Assembly (NCBI GenBank): GCA_030427705.1
Contig: JAUIBR010000015.1
Coordinates: 1-64,000 of the forward strand
Direction: 5' to 3'
DNA: 64,000 bases
Source: a bacterium
GTDB taxonomy: Bacteria; Myxococcota_A; Bradymonadia; Bradymonadales; Bradymonadaceae
Shown here: positions 14,423 through 22,670 of the stretch, in pieces
Layout of the letters: each line of letters starts with the position of its first letter
How positions within the stretch are numbered: position 1 is the stretch's first letter
Translations under genes and position numbers: made by a program
Notes under the pieces: generated by a model
Seen by the model: the letters and a program-made list of their open reading frames with translations, nothing else
Told to the model about the DNA's origin: nothing
Databases searched by the model: none

Positions 14423-16465
14423 CTAGAAGTTGCTTCGCGTGCCGTTGAATGGGGCGGTGGTGTCGATGGTAGTCGAGCCAGCTTGGATGCTGACATCCCA
14501 CGAGCACTCAGCCATCTGCGTGCCAAGTCCCGCTGCGTATGGCAGTGGGGATCCAACCCAATCGCCCGTGTAGGCTTCTGGTTGGACCAAGCGACATGGT
14601 TCGGTCGTCGACAAGGTGAAGGCGTCTTCGCCGTCCAGCACGAGGTTCTCGGTGAGGTACGTACGAACTGCATCAGACGCAGATTGCAGCAGGTTGTTGC
14701 AAAGGTTGTCCACGATGGTGTTGACCGTGTTGCCGCCGCCCACTTCGTCGTTGACGAAGTCCGCGAGGCCCTGGCATCCGTCCTGTCCACCGACTGCGCT
14801 GATCAGCAGGAAGTCGATAGCTTCGTCGATCGAGTCGACGTTTGGCCCGAAGATGGATGGGAACACGACCTTCTCGATGATGCCGAGGGCCAACGTTCCG
14901 TAGTTAAGCGTGAGCGAGTGTTCATCGATCACAAGGCCGTAGCCAGGATTCTCGGTATCGTCGAGTGCGACCACGGAGCCGGTGAAGTCACCTTGAACCA
15001 CAGAGCCCATCACACCCAACTGCTCGGCACCGAAGGTACGCTCGCGGCATGAATCAGGCGCGTTTGGCGCGCAATCGCCAGTCCAGAGGACGATGACGTC
15101 TTCCCAGATCTGAGTGCCCGGCTTTCCGTTCGTGGCGTCTTCGGCGAGCATTCCAGATACCTGACCGGTCGCGCTGTCGAACATCGGAACCGGATCTTCA
15201 GAAATCCGGATAATACCCGCGACGCGGAAGCTATTCAGCGTCTCGAAGATGTCGGCGGTGATATCAAACGAGCTCACGACCCAATCCGGCGCGTTCATGG
15301 TCAACCAATCATCGAAGAACGTATTGAGGGCGTCGCCAGCAATGCCAGTGATGAGATCGTTGTCCAGGAATGTCTGGATCGTTCCCTTGAGGTCGCCCAG
15401 AAGACCGTCATCTGGAAGGAAGTCGACGATGAGGTCCAACAATCCACTTGAGCCCGCTTCTCCAACCAGGAAACTTGCTGGGTCGGTTGCGAGCTTGCCG
15501 ATCAAGTCGATGGCCGTGCAGACGCCCGAAGGCAACACACCGGCGAACGAGCCGTCAGGCTGTTGCATGCAGACCGCGTCTTGAATTGCGAACGTGTGCG
15601 TTACCGCGAAGTCGCCTTTGACGCGTGGCAGGTGGTCGTACAGGTCAACGGTGACGTCGACGCTATTGCCGTTCTCGATCGCAGGGTTGTTGTCTGCGCA
15701 ACCAGCCGCAAGTTCAACTTCGGCGTTGTCGCGTGACTGTGCTCGGACAGCGACAGTGTAGGATTCGCCGTTCATTCGAGCAGGGAAAATGATGACCGGA
15801 AGCGTACCGTCGACGTTGATGATGTTCATCGCCGACTCGAGCGCCGTCAGCGTTGGCGTGGTCATCGGGTCGTCATCGAGCTCCGCTGCGCGGCTGGTTC
15901 GTACGTCGTCACAAGTGACTGTGCTCTCGTAAAGATACGCCGTGACGTCCTTCAGATTTGCAGGTCCGCGGTGCGTTAGGTTGATTCGGTACGATGCTGA
16001 GTCCTTCGGCGCGATGGCGGCCGAGAAGCTGACCGGCGAAACCGAGGTATCGCTTGGGGTCGAAGCCACGATTTGAGCAACGCCAATCGTACTTCCAGCG
16101 CGAATTCGGACCTCCGCAAAGCCTTCGCTGTTGGTCGACGCGGATGCAGCATCGAGCGTTGTTCCGGCAGCGTCATTGGCTTCCAGCGCGAATTCGACGC
16201 GGGCGCCATTAACCGGATTTCCATCGCCGTCGACCAATTGGACGCGAAGTGGCGCTTCCGAATTGAACGTCACATCCAGTGCGCACGTTGGTCGCCCAGC
16301 ACAGCTACCAGTGTGAAGCAGCTGCGAGCCCATTGGGACAGGCGTTCCGTTGTTTTCGTTGCGAACGTTGTTGTCGCCGCCGCTCGTCGTGTCATCGCCG
16401 CAAGCCGTGAAGGCGAGCGACGTCACGAGGACTCCAAGAATAAGACTTCGTCGATACATCAACAT
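14423..16465 (-). CDS. Large lipoprotein with N-terminal bacterial Ig-like (Big_1-type) domain
   Basis: 680 aa. Signal peptide with lipobox L-A-F-T-A-C followed by an Asp/Asn-rich spacer. Residues about 60-150 look like an invasin-type Ig domain (L-V-D-G-D-G-N-P-V-N-G-A-R-V-E-F, N-S-E-G-F-A-E-V-R). The remaining 500 residues are not recognised; they contain several Cys and helical, amphipathic stretches (L-L-D-L-I-V-D-F-L-P-D-D, T-F-F-D-D-W-L-T-M). It is likely surface-exposed. The upstream 206 bp is divergent with the P460 lipoprotein gene at 16675. Confidence 0.75.
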   Translation of the reverse strand: MLMYRRSLILGVLVTSLAFTACGDDTTSGGDNNVRNENNGTPVPMGSQLLHTGSCAGRPTCALDVTFNSEAPLRVQLVDGDGNPVNGARVEFALEANDAAGTTLDAASASTNSEGFAEVRIRAGSTIGVAQIVASTPSDTSVSPVSFSAAIAPKDSASYRINLTHRGPANLKDVTAYLYESTVTCDDVRTSRAAELDDDPMTTPTLTALESAMNIINVDGTLPVIIFPARMNGESYTVAVRAQSRDNAEVELAAGCADNNPAIENGNSVDVTVDLYDHLPRVKGDFAVTHTFAIQDAVCMQQPDGSFAGVLPSGVCTAIDLIGKLATDPASFLVGEAGSSGLLDLIVDFLPDDGLLGDLKGTIQTFLDNDLITGIAGDALNTFFDDWLTMNAPDWVVSSFDITADIFETLNSFRVAGIIRISEDPVPMFDSATGQVSGMLAEDATNGKPGTQIWEDVIVLWTGDCAPNAPDSCRERTFGAEQLGVMGSVVQGDFTGSVVALDDTENPGYGLVIDEHSLTLNYGTLALGIIEKVVFPSIFGPNVDSIDEAIDFLLISAVGGQDGCQGLADFVNDEVGGGNTVNTIVDNLCNNLLQSASDAVRTYLTENLVLDGEDAFTLSTTEPCRLVQPEAYTGDWVGSPLPYAAGLGTQMAECSWDVSIQAGSTTIDTTAPFNGTRSNF

Positions 16466-16674
16466 CTATGTTCACTCTTTCAAAGGTGAGGAATGGGTTC
16501 CCTTTTCGGGTAAAGCAGGGTCAGTATATGTGGGGACGGTCATCGATCAAGATCTCCACCAAACACAGTTAGAATTTGGCTGTTTGAGGGGTTGGGCCAT
16601 AAAACGCCGCAGGTAACCCGTGACATCCGCGCTCTAGGCCTGCACAATGGGCGTCTGGTCTGACTAGGTTTGTG

Positions 16675-17295
16675 ATGAAGTACCTCCTCTTTGCATTTTG
16701 CCTCTTTGCATTCGGCTGCGGTAGCGATGACGCGTCGGTCGAACAACCAGCAACTCAGAACAACACCGGTTCGGGTGGAAAGGGTGATGATCCGGGACAG
16801 GTCTGCGACGCTGACTGCGACCTAGGTGGTGTTGATCTGGGCGATTTAGGGGCGGACGCAGGTGCCGATATGGGCGATATGCAGCTCGACCCTAACGTCA
16901 TACCCGCAGATTCCGACCTTTTGTTCGATTACCTTCAAGCCGAGACGTACCTTGCGCTGGAAGGGCAATCGGAAATCAAACGTGACCCGTCGTCTTTCCA
17001 CGGCAATTCGAAGGTCTATTTCAACGCTCCGTTGGTTGCATCGTTTGAGGCCGGAAACCTGGTTCATCCCAAAGATTCAGCTGCGGTCAAAGTGTTGTTT
17101 GACGATCAGGATGTGATGGTTGGCTGGGCCGTGGCTGTAAAGCTCTCCGACGAAGACAGCAGTTCGGCGTGGTGGTGGTATGAGAACGAGACCACCACGG
17201 TAAACGACCCGATTCAGGCGGGTGTCAACGGACGCTGTGCCCGATGTCATGGTGGCGGAGTGGACCGAATCGTTACCCCATACCCATTCGAGTAA
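16675..17295 (+). CDS. Cytochrome P460-like c-type heme lipoprotein
   Basis: 206 aa. ATG at 16675 has AGG six bases upstream. Lipobox L-F-A-F-G-C, then a Gly/Asp/Met-rich spacer (G-A-D-A-G-A-D-M-G-D-M). The domain from about residue 80 has H-P-K-D-S-A, V-M-V-G-W-A-V-A-V-K, W-W-W-Y-E-N and the heme motif C-A-R-C-H near the end. This is the order seen in cytochrome P460-fold proteins, where the CxxCH is C-terminal. The role (redox or NO/hydroxylamine chemistry) is not established for this branch. The CocE-type hydrolase gene begins 5 bp after its stop. Confidence 0.7.
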   Translation: MKYLLFAFCLFAFGCGSDDASVEQPATQNNTGSGGKGDDPGQVCDADCDLGGVDLGDLGADAGADMGDMQLDPNVIPADSDLLFDYLQAETYLALEGQSEIKRDPSSFHGNSKVYFNAPLVASFEAGNLVHPKDSAAVKVLFDDQDVMVGWAVAVKLSDEDSSSAWWWYENETTTVNDPIQAGVNGRCARCHGGGVDRIVTPYPFE

Positions 17296-17300
17296 GAACC

Positions 17301-19157
17301 GTGCCCGCTAGGCGCTACAACGGTGTCGAACGCCAGTCGCTGTATCTTCGCATGCGTGACGGCGTTCGGATTGCCATCGATGTCTCTCTGCCCGCCGACC
17401 GAGGCGCGGCGAAGCTTCCGACCATCCTGCGGCAAACACGCTACCACCGGCGGATGGCCTTTGCTGGGCCTCTGAATTCGAAGCCTGCACAGAAGCTCTT
17501 TGACCAGCATCATGACGCGCGTCGTTACTTCGTCGAGCACGGCTACGCTTGGGTGGATGTTTGCACTCGCGGTTCCGGAGCCTCCGGAGGCATGCGGATT
17601 TCGCCTTGGTCGCCGGACGAAATCGAGGATGGCCGCGAGATTCTTGATTGGATCGTCGGTCAATCTTGGTCGAATGGAAATGTTGGAGCTCGGGGCGTGT
17701 CCTACGACGGCACAGCTGCTGAGTTTTTGCTGCAACATCAGCATCCAGCGCTTAAGGCGGTTGTACCGCGTTTCTCGCTTTACGACGCGTACGAGGACAT
17801 CGCGATGCCGGGCGGTATTCACCTCGCCGAGTTCACGAAGAAGTGGGCGGCGTTTAACGAAGCACTGGACGAAAACCGGTTCGACAAGGTGCTCAAGTTG
17901 ATCGTCGCACATAGCTATCCAGCACGGCTGCAGCTTGCCTCAAGCGATCAGGCGGTTCGTGGGGACGGTGTGGCTGCACGGGCTATGCGTGCGCCTGGAG
18001 TATTGGCTTCCTTGATTGGCCCGATGACAAAAGGTGTGGCTTCAGTCGATGACGATGATGGTCGAGCCTTGCAAGAGCACGTTCAGTTCAGAACCGAGAA
18101 CGTCAATGTTCACGATGCAGCGGAAGGTAAGGTGTTCCGTGATGATCGTGGGATGACCGATCGGTTTCCTGATATGACGATTGATGATTTCTCGCCGCAT
18201 ACCAGGGACCTGAAGGGGGTAATCTATCATTACTCAGGTTGGTACGACGGAGCCTACCAGCGGGCGGCGATCAAGCGGTTTTTAGCTCACGACAATCCCG
18301 AGCATCACCTTATTCTGGGCCCGTGGGAACATGGTGGGAAACAGCAGATTAGCCCATGGAACAAAAGGCGGGAGCCCGCATTTGACCATGACAAAGAAAT
18401 GCGGCGTTTCTTCGACGCGTATCTGGTCGGGGACGCGCATTCGAAGTCAGTTTGGGCGAAAGAACCCCGGGTTAAGTACTACACTCTTGGTCAGGAACAG
18501 TGGAAGTATGCGGACACTTGGCCGCCTCCGGGATTCCGGGACAAACGCTTTTGTCTGGCCGATTCCGGACTGTCCGACGAACCGGCAGAGGGCGATGCGT
18601 TGGTCAGTGTGACGGGAAAACACGGTTCTGGCGCGGCGTCGCGGTGGCGGTGTCTGCTGCCTATTCTGAGCCTGACGCACTACACGCCTCAGGTGAGTGA
18701 AGAGATCATCCACTTTGATAGTCCGGCGTTCGAGGCAGACCACGAGCTGACTGGCCACCCAATCTTGCAGATCGAGTTTGAGTCGACCTCGCCGGACCCC
18801 AGAATCTTCGCGTACCTCGAAGACGTGGCCCCCGATGGTTCGATTAAGTATGTGACCGAAGGCATGCTGCGGGCAATTCATCGTCGCGAAAAGCGCAAGA
18901 AGCCCTCGTCTCACGGTCCTATCCCCTACCGAACCTATCTTCGGGCCGACAAAAGCGACACAAGTCCCGGCATTCGAATTCGGATGAAACTCGACCTACT
19001 ACCGGTCTCGTATCTATTCCGAAAAGGGCACCGAATTCGGCTAGGTATTGCCGGTGCCGACGCCGACCATTTCGAGGTTGGACCCCACGGCGTTCATAAC
19101 ATTCTGTTTAAAAACAGCTGGTTACAAGTTCCTATGAGGAAGTTGTCGCAAAGGTGA
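17301..19157 (+). CDS. CocE/NonD family hydrolase (X-Pro dipeptidyl-peptidase S15-like)
   Basis: 618 aa from the GTG at 17301, which lies just after the P460 stop. An upstream ATG at 17244 is in frame but would overlap that gene, and the family's N-terminus (L-R-M-R-D-G-V-R-I-A-I-D-V) fits the shorter form. An alpha/beta-hydrolase core carries the nucleophile elbow G-V-S-Y-D-G and a family-typical D-V-C-T-R-G-S-G-A-S-G-G. The catalytic His is probably in I-L-G-P-W-E-H-G-G. The C-terminal jelly-roll has R-I-R-L-G-I-A-G-A-D. It hydrolyses esters, amides or peptide-like substrates; no signal peptide seen. Repeat copy F encodes the final residues (V-P-M-R-K-L-S-Q-R). Confidence 0.85.
   Translation: MPARRYNGVERQSLYLRMRDGVRIAIDVSLPADRGAAKLPTILRQTRYHRRMAFAGPLNSKPAQKLFDQHHDARRYFVEHGYAWVDVCTRGSGASGGMRISPWSPDEIEDGREILDWIVGQSWSNGNVGARGVSYDGTAAEFLLQHQHPALKAVVPRFSLYDAYEDIAMPGGIHLAEFTKKWAAFNEALDENRFDKVLKLIVAHSYPARLQLASSDQAVRGDGVAARAMRAPGVLASLIGPMTKGVASVDDDDGRALQEHVQFRTENVNVHDAAEGKVFRDDRGMTDRFPDMTIDDFSPHTRDLKGVIYHYSGWYDGAYQRAAIKRFLAHDNPEHHLILGPWEHGGKQQISPWNKRREPAFDHDKEMRRFFDAYLVGDAHSKSVWAKEPRVKYYTLGQEQWKYADTWPPPGFRDKRFCLADSGLSDEPAEGDALVSVTGKHGSGAASRWRCLLPILSLTHYTPQVSEEIIHFDSPAFEADHELTGHPILQIEFESTSPDPRIFAYLEDVAPDGSIKYVTEGMLRAIHRREKRKKPSSHGPIPYRTYLRADKSDTSPGIRIRMKLDLLPVSYLFRKGHRIRLGIAGADADHFEVGPHGVHNILFKNSWLQVPMRKLSQR
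19120..19149 (+). repeat. Dispersed 30-bp palindromic element, copy F
   Basis: GGTTACAAGTTCCTATGAGG followed by AAGTTGTCGC. It overlaps the last codons of the CocE-type gene, in a different reading frame from copies B and J, and lies 50 bp before the SGNH lipoprotein gene. Confidence 0.8.
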
Positions 19158-19199
19158 CACGTCGCTATAGTCCGCTCTTCCGAGAGAGAGTGTGACGAA

Positions 19200-20327
19200 A
19201 TGCGAAAGATTGCTTTGATGCTCGCCGTCAGCCTGCTTTGGGCTTGTGGCGATGATGCCGACGACACGAGTTCGAATAACCGCGCGAACAACACCAACAA
19301 CACCAACAACGCAAACAACGTTGAACGCTCCTTCGCGTTGGCGTGCGACGATACGGACAGCGAAGTGGGTTTGCATGGCAGCGTCTATGTGGATGTCGAA
19401 GATGCTGCGGAGAGCCTCTACACGCACGCAGATGCACGCGAACCGTTGCCCGGTGTTGAAGTTCGATTGTTAAGTGCATCGGGTGAATCGTGGTCTACGA
19501 ACACCTGCGATGATGGCACGTTTCGATTCGTTACATTGCCAGAAGAGACGCTTTTGTTGGACGTTTCGATCGATGGGAAGGTCACGAGTGTCAACGATCT
19601 GAAGAACTACTATGACGCGGTCGAGGATGGCGAAATCAACTTGCTGGTTTTCGGTGACAGCATCCCAGTTTATGGGCCTGACCCATGGTTTCCTTCTCGG
19701 TTGAAGAACAAGCTTGAAGCGCTGGGCCCGGTAGAGCTTACGAACGTCGCGGTCAGCGGTACCGAGTCGACCGAATGGTTGCCTGGGACGGCATTATTCA
19801 TCGGTGAGCTGTTGCCGAATCTCAAATCAGCAGACGTTGTTGTGTTTTCCCTGGGTGGCAATGATGTTTTGAGTTTCATTGCTTCGCTCCAGGGCGACCC
19901 AAACCCCGCCGCACGTCTGGGGGAAGTCGACCCGCTGGTTGACGATATTATCGCCAATATCAACGCGATTACGCAGCGAATCACTGAGACAAATCCGGAC
20001 GCTGACGTGATTTGGATTTTGTACCCGAATTATGCGACGACGGACCAATGGGCCGAGTTCTTGGGGCAATACTCGGCGGCGGCGATCCCGTTGGTCGAAT
20101 CGTTGCTGAAGCGCGTGCGAACAGAACTCTCGGAGCGCGACGACTTGATTCTGGTCGACATGCTAGAGCGTACTCGCGGTGAGGATATCGATGCGTTGAT
20201 CATCGACCCGCTGCATTTGAATGAGGCAGGCCATGAGCTGTACGCCTCTGAAATCGCACGAACCATGGGCGTTATCGAACCGGGTTCGACGCCAATATCC
20301 TACGATTTCGCGGTCTCAGCCGAGTAA
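19200..20327 (+). CDS. SGNH/GDSL hydrolase lipoprotein with Asn-rich spacer
   Basis: 375 aa. Lipobox S-L-L-W-A-C, then an (Asn-Asn-Thr/Ala)n spacer (about 24-42). A short carboxypeptidase-regulatory-like beta domain (L-P-G-V-E-V-R-L-L, D-G-T-F-R-F-V-T-L) follows. The SGNH esterase domain from about 145 has block I V-F-G-D-S-I (Ser nucleophile), Gly/Asn in L-G-G-N-D and Asp/His in D-P-L-H-L-N-E-A-G-H. Predicted lipid-anchored esterase/acyl hydrolase acting on envelope or extracellular glycans or lipids. Its stop TAA abuts the stop of the convergent SMP-30 gene with no base between. Confidence 0.85.
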   Translation: MRKIALMLAVSLLWACGDDADDTSSNNRANNTNNTNNANNVERSFALACDDTDSEVGLHGSVYVDVEDAAESLYTHADAREPLPGVEVRLLSASGESWSTNTCDDGTFRFVTLPEETLLLDVSIDGKVTSVNDLKNYYDAVEDGEINLLVFGDSIPVYGPDPWFPSRLKNKLEALGPVELTNVAVSGTESTEWLPGTALFIGELLPNLKSADVVVFSLGGNDVLSFIASLQGDPNPAARLGEVDPLVDDIIANINAITQRITETNPDADVIWILYPNYATTDQWAEFLGQYSAAAIPLVESLLKRVRTELSERDDLILVDMLERTRGEDIDALIIDPLHLNEAGHELYASEIARTMGVIEPGSTPISYDFAVSAE

Positions 20328-21392
20328 TCAGAATAGACCGGGGACAACCATTTGCACGCTGTACAGGCTGGATTGCGCGGTTACGTATAAGGTCGTCCCG
20401 TCGGCTCCCCCAAACGCACAGTTTGATGGGCGTTCATTGAGTTCAATGGTGCCCCACTTTGTGCCGTCGGGTGCAACAACATCAACCCCGTCTCCGGTCG
20501 TTATGTACAGGTTTCCAGCCGAGTCCACGGCCATTCCATCTGGTCCTGAGGCGTTCACGAAGTCCCGTTGATTCGAGAGGCTTCCGTCAGCAGCGACGTC
20601 GAAGGCCATCACTTTGTTTCCAGCTGTGTCCGCCAGGTACAGCACGCTTTCATCCGGCGAGAGATTGACGCCGTTGGGGCGGGTGTTCATCGCGCCTTCC
20701 CATTCAGCCGTTACCGCGTTGTTGGATGGCTCAAATCGGAACAGACCATTGAAGTTGATTTCACGCGTTCGGTTGCCCAAGCCGTAGGGTGGGTCTGTGA
20801 AGTAGACAGTCCCATCGTTCGCTACCACAAGGTCATTTGGCGAGTTGTAAGTGTCGCCGTTGTAGTTGTCGGTTAGCGCTTGAGGTACGCCGTTGACGGT
20901 GATCGAAATGCGTCGATTTCCGTGCTCAGCTGCTAGAACTTCGCCTTGTGCATCAAATGCCAACCCGTTGGCGTTACCACTTGGATTGCGAAACTCAGTG
21001 ATTTGCCCCTGGGCATTGAGTTCAAAAATCGTATTGGCGGGGATGTCACTGAATCGCAAAACGCCTTCTGAGGCGAACCAGCGTGGCCCTTCAGTGAACT
21101 GGTAGCCGGAGTCCACTTGGACTGGCTGTCCGATTCCATCCAATGGATCGACAGGTGGACCCGCGTCTTCGCCCATGTCGGCGACATTGTTCAGGTTGTT
21201 TGAATTGTTGGCGTTATTCGAATTGTTAGCGTTGTTCGAATTGTTGACGTTGTTGACGTTATTCGAATTGTTCGCGTTGTTAACGTTGTTCGAATTGTTG
21301 ACGTTGTTCGCGTTGTTCGCGTTGTTGCTGCTCGAATCGTCCGAGCAGGCAACCAGTGCGCACGCCAGGGCCAAGATGATGCTGATTCGCAT
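20328..21392 (-). CDS. SMP-30/gluconolactonase-like lipoprotein with long Asn-rich spacer
   Basis: 354 aa. ATG at 21392 has GGAG seven bases upstream. Lipobox A-L-V-A-C, then 16 Asn-Asn-X units (X is Ala, Val, Ser or Leu), then a six-bladed beta-propeller. The propeller has E-G-P-R-W, L-R-F-S-D-I-P-A-N, N-G-L-A-F-D, N-S-P-N-D-L-V-V, P-P-Y-G-L-G and N-G-V-N-L-S-P-D-E. These carry the metal-binding Glu/Asn/Asp positions of SMP-30/gluconolactonase enzymes. Likely an outer-surface lactonase or sugar-binding protein. Convergent with the SGNH gene with zero spacing. Confidence 0.87.
   Translation of the reverse strand: MRISIILALACALVACSDDSSSNNANNANNVNNSNNVNNANNSNNVNNVNNSNNANNSNNANNSNNLNNVADMGEDAGPPVDPLDGIGQPVQVDSGYQFTEGPRWFASEGVLRFSDIPANTIFELNAQGQITEFRNPSGNANGLAFDAQGEVLAAEHGNRRISITVNGVPQALTDNYNGDTYNSPNDLVVANDGTVYFTDPPYGLGNRTREINFNGLFRFEPSNNAVTAEWEGAMNTRPNGVNLSPDESVLYLADTAGNKVMAFDVAADGSLSNQRDFVNASGPDGMAVDSAGNLYITTGDGVDVVAPDGTKWGTIELNERPSNCAFGGADGTTLYVTAQSSLYSVQMVVPGLF
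21186..21326 (-). repeat. 9-bp minisatellite-like array encoding the Asn-Asn-X spacer
   Basis: Sixteen AAC/AAT-AAC/AAT-X units in frame within the SMP-30 lipoprotein gene. Unit order (A,A,V,S,V,A,S,V,V,S,A,S,A,S,L,V) shows sub-repeats, consistent with slippage or unequal exchange. A shorter version occurs in the SGNH gene around 19276-19325. Confidence 0.8.
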
Positions 21393-21459
21393 GACGGTCT
21401 CCAATCTGGTTTTCTTGATTGGTACCGTGTTCTTCCGCAGGTCGTCTAGTCGCGCGCGG

Positions 21460-21765
21460 TTACAAACCGAGCGCTTCGGTAATCAGGCTGACTAGTCGCG
21501 ATTCATGTGGGCTGATCTTCCCGTCAATCAGCGTGGCTGCCAGGACATCATCGCGTAGTTGCTCGCGAGCGAGTGCGGGAAGTTCGCGGACTGTTTCGAC
21601 GGCGCCATCTGTTCCTTCGAAGTGCATGACCTGGTCGCGCTCCTCATCAGAGAGGTTCATATCGGTCATGATACGGTCTAAGAACTGTCGTTCCGCTTCT
21701 TCGATCACGCCATCTGCGGCGAGGACGCTTGCGACAACGTGACAATATGCGAGTTTGGTGTTCAT
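21460..21765 (-). CDS. TerB-like (tellurite resistance/DjlA-type) small protein
   Basis: 101 aa, compact helical TerB/DjlA N-terminal fold. Typical features are A-S-V-L-A-A-D-G-V-I-E-E-A-E (Asp-rich metal-binding turn near residue 18), F-L-D-R-I-M, and a second similar turn A-T-L-I-D-G-K-I-S-P-H-E. No other tellurite genes are nearby, so the name reflects fold only; a link to membrane or stress sensing is possible. Divergent from the TatD gene. Confidence 0.75.
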   Translation of the reverse strand: MNTKLAYCHVVASVLAADGVIEEAERQFLDRIMTDMNLSDEERDQVMHFEGTDGAVETVRELPALAREQLRDDVLAATLIDGKISPHESRLVSLITEALGL

Positions 21766-21854
21766 CTGTGACTCCGTACAACGTGCCCACAGCCTAACTT
21801 AAGCATCAAACTTGTGGAAAAAAGTCCTAACGATACTTTCGGTGCCGAGAATGA

Positions 21855-22670
21855 ATGATGTTTGTTGATGTGCATACCCACATATTTCACCGCCAGTTTG
21901 CCGGCGAAGAAGAACTCGTGACCCAACGGGCGCAGGACGCTGGATTGGGATGTGTGATCGTCAACGGGCTCGAGCCGAAGACAAATCGCACCGTTCTGGA
22001 CATGTGTGCCAAACACGAACACCTGTATCCCGCGGTTGGCATTTACCCCGTGGATGCTGGCTGCAACGCAATTTCGTCGGATGCTTGGGATGCCCCATTT
22101 GACCCTCCCGAAGCCTTCGACGTCGACGAAGAGATTGACTGGATTGAGTCGAAAATCCCCGAGATCATCGCGATTGGTGAATGTGGATTGGACCGCTACT
22201 GGATTGATGATGAGCCTACACGTCGCGAGCAGGAGCGTGTGTTGGAACGTTTCTGCGAGCTCAGCGTAAAACACGATATTCCGTTGATTCTCCATACTCG
22301 CAAGGCCGAGCAGCGAACGCTCGAGATTCTGAAATCCATGAACGTCGTACGAGCAGATTTCCACTGTTACGGTGGCAAACTGAAGCTCGCCAAGCGAATT
22401 GCTGACGAAGGCTACTACTTCTCGATTCCTCCGGTGGTTGAGCGCTCTGGTTCATTTCAGGCATTGGCTCGCAGTCTTCCTCAGGAGTTAATCCTCACTG
22501 AAACTGATGCGCCTTACATGTCACCGGACAAAGGCGAACGAAACGAGCCGGCCAATGTGCCACGGGGTGTAGCCGCGATCGCGTTGGCGCGTGACGAAGA
22601 TGCCGAAGACGTGAAATCCTACATTGATGCGAATTGTCGCCGGCTCTTTTTCCATCGAGAGATTCAATGA
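21855..22670 (+). CDS. TatD family metal-dependent hydrolase/DNase
   Basis: 271 aa TIM-barrel amidohydrolase-like protein with all TatD ligands in order: D-V-H-T-H at the N-terminus, G-E-C-G-L-D near residue 110, I-L-H-T-R, D-F-H-C-Y-G-G and T-E-T-D-A-P-Y. TatD proteins are Mg-dependent 3'-5' exonucleases linked to DNA repair and quality control. The stop overlaps the start of the next lipoprotein gene (ATGA). Confidence 0.9.
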   Translation: MMFVDVHTHIFHRQFAGEEELVTQRAQDAGLGCVIVNGLEPKTNRTVLDMCAKHEHLYPAVGIYPVDAGCNAISSDAWDAPFDPPEAFDVDEEIDWIESKIPEIIAIGECGLDRYWIDDEPTRREQERVLERFCELSVKHDIPLILHTRKAEQRTLEILKSMNVVRADFHCYGGKLKLAKRIADEGYYFSIPPVVERSGSFQALARSLPQELILTETDAPYMSPDKGERNEPANVPRGVAAIALARDEDAEDVKSYIDANCRRLFFHREIQ

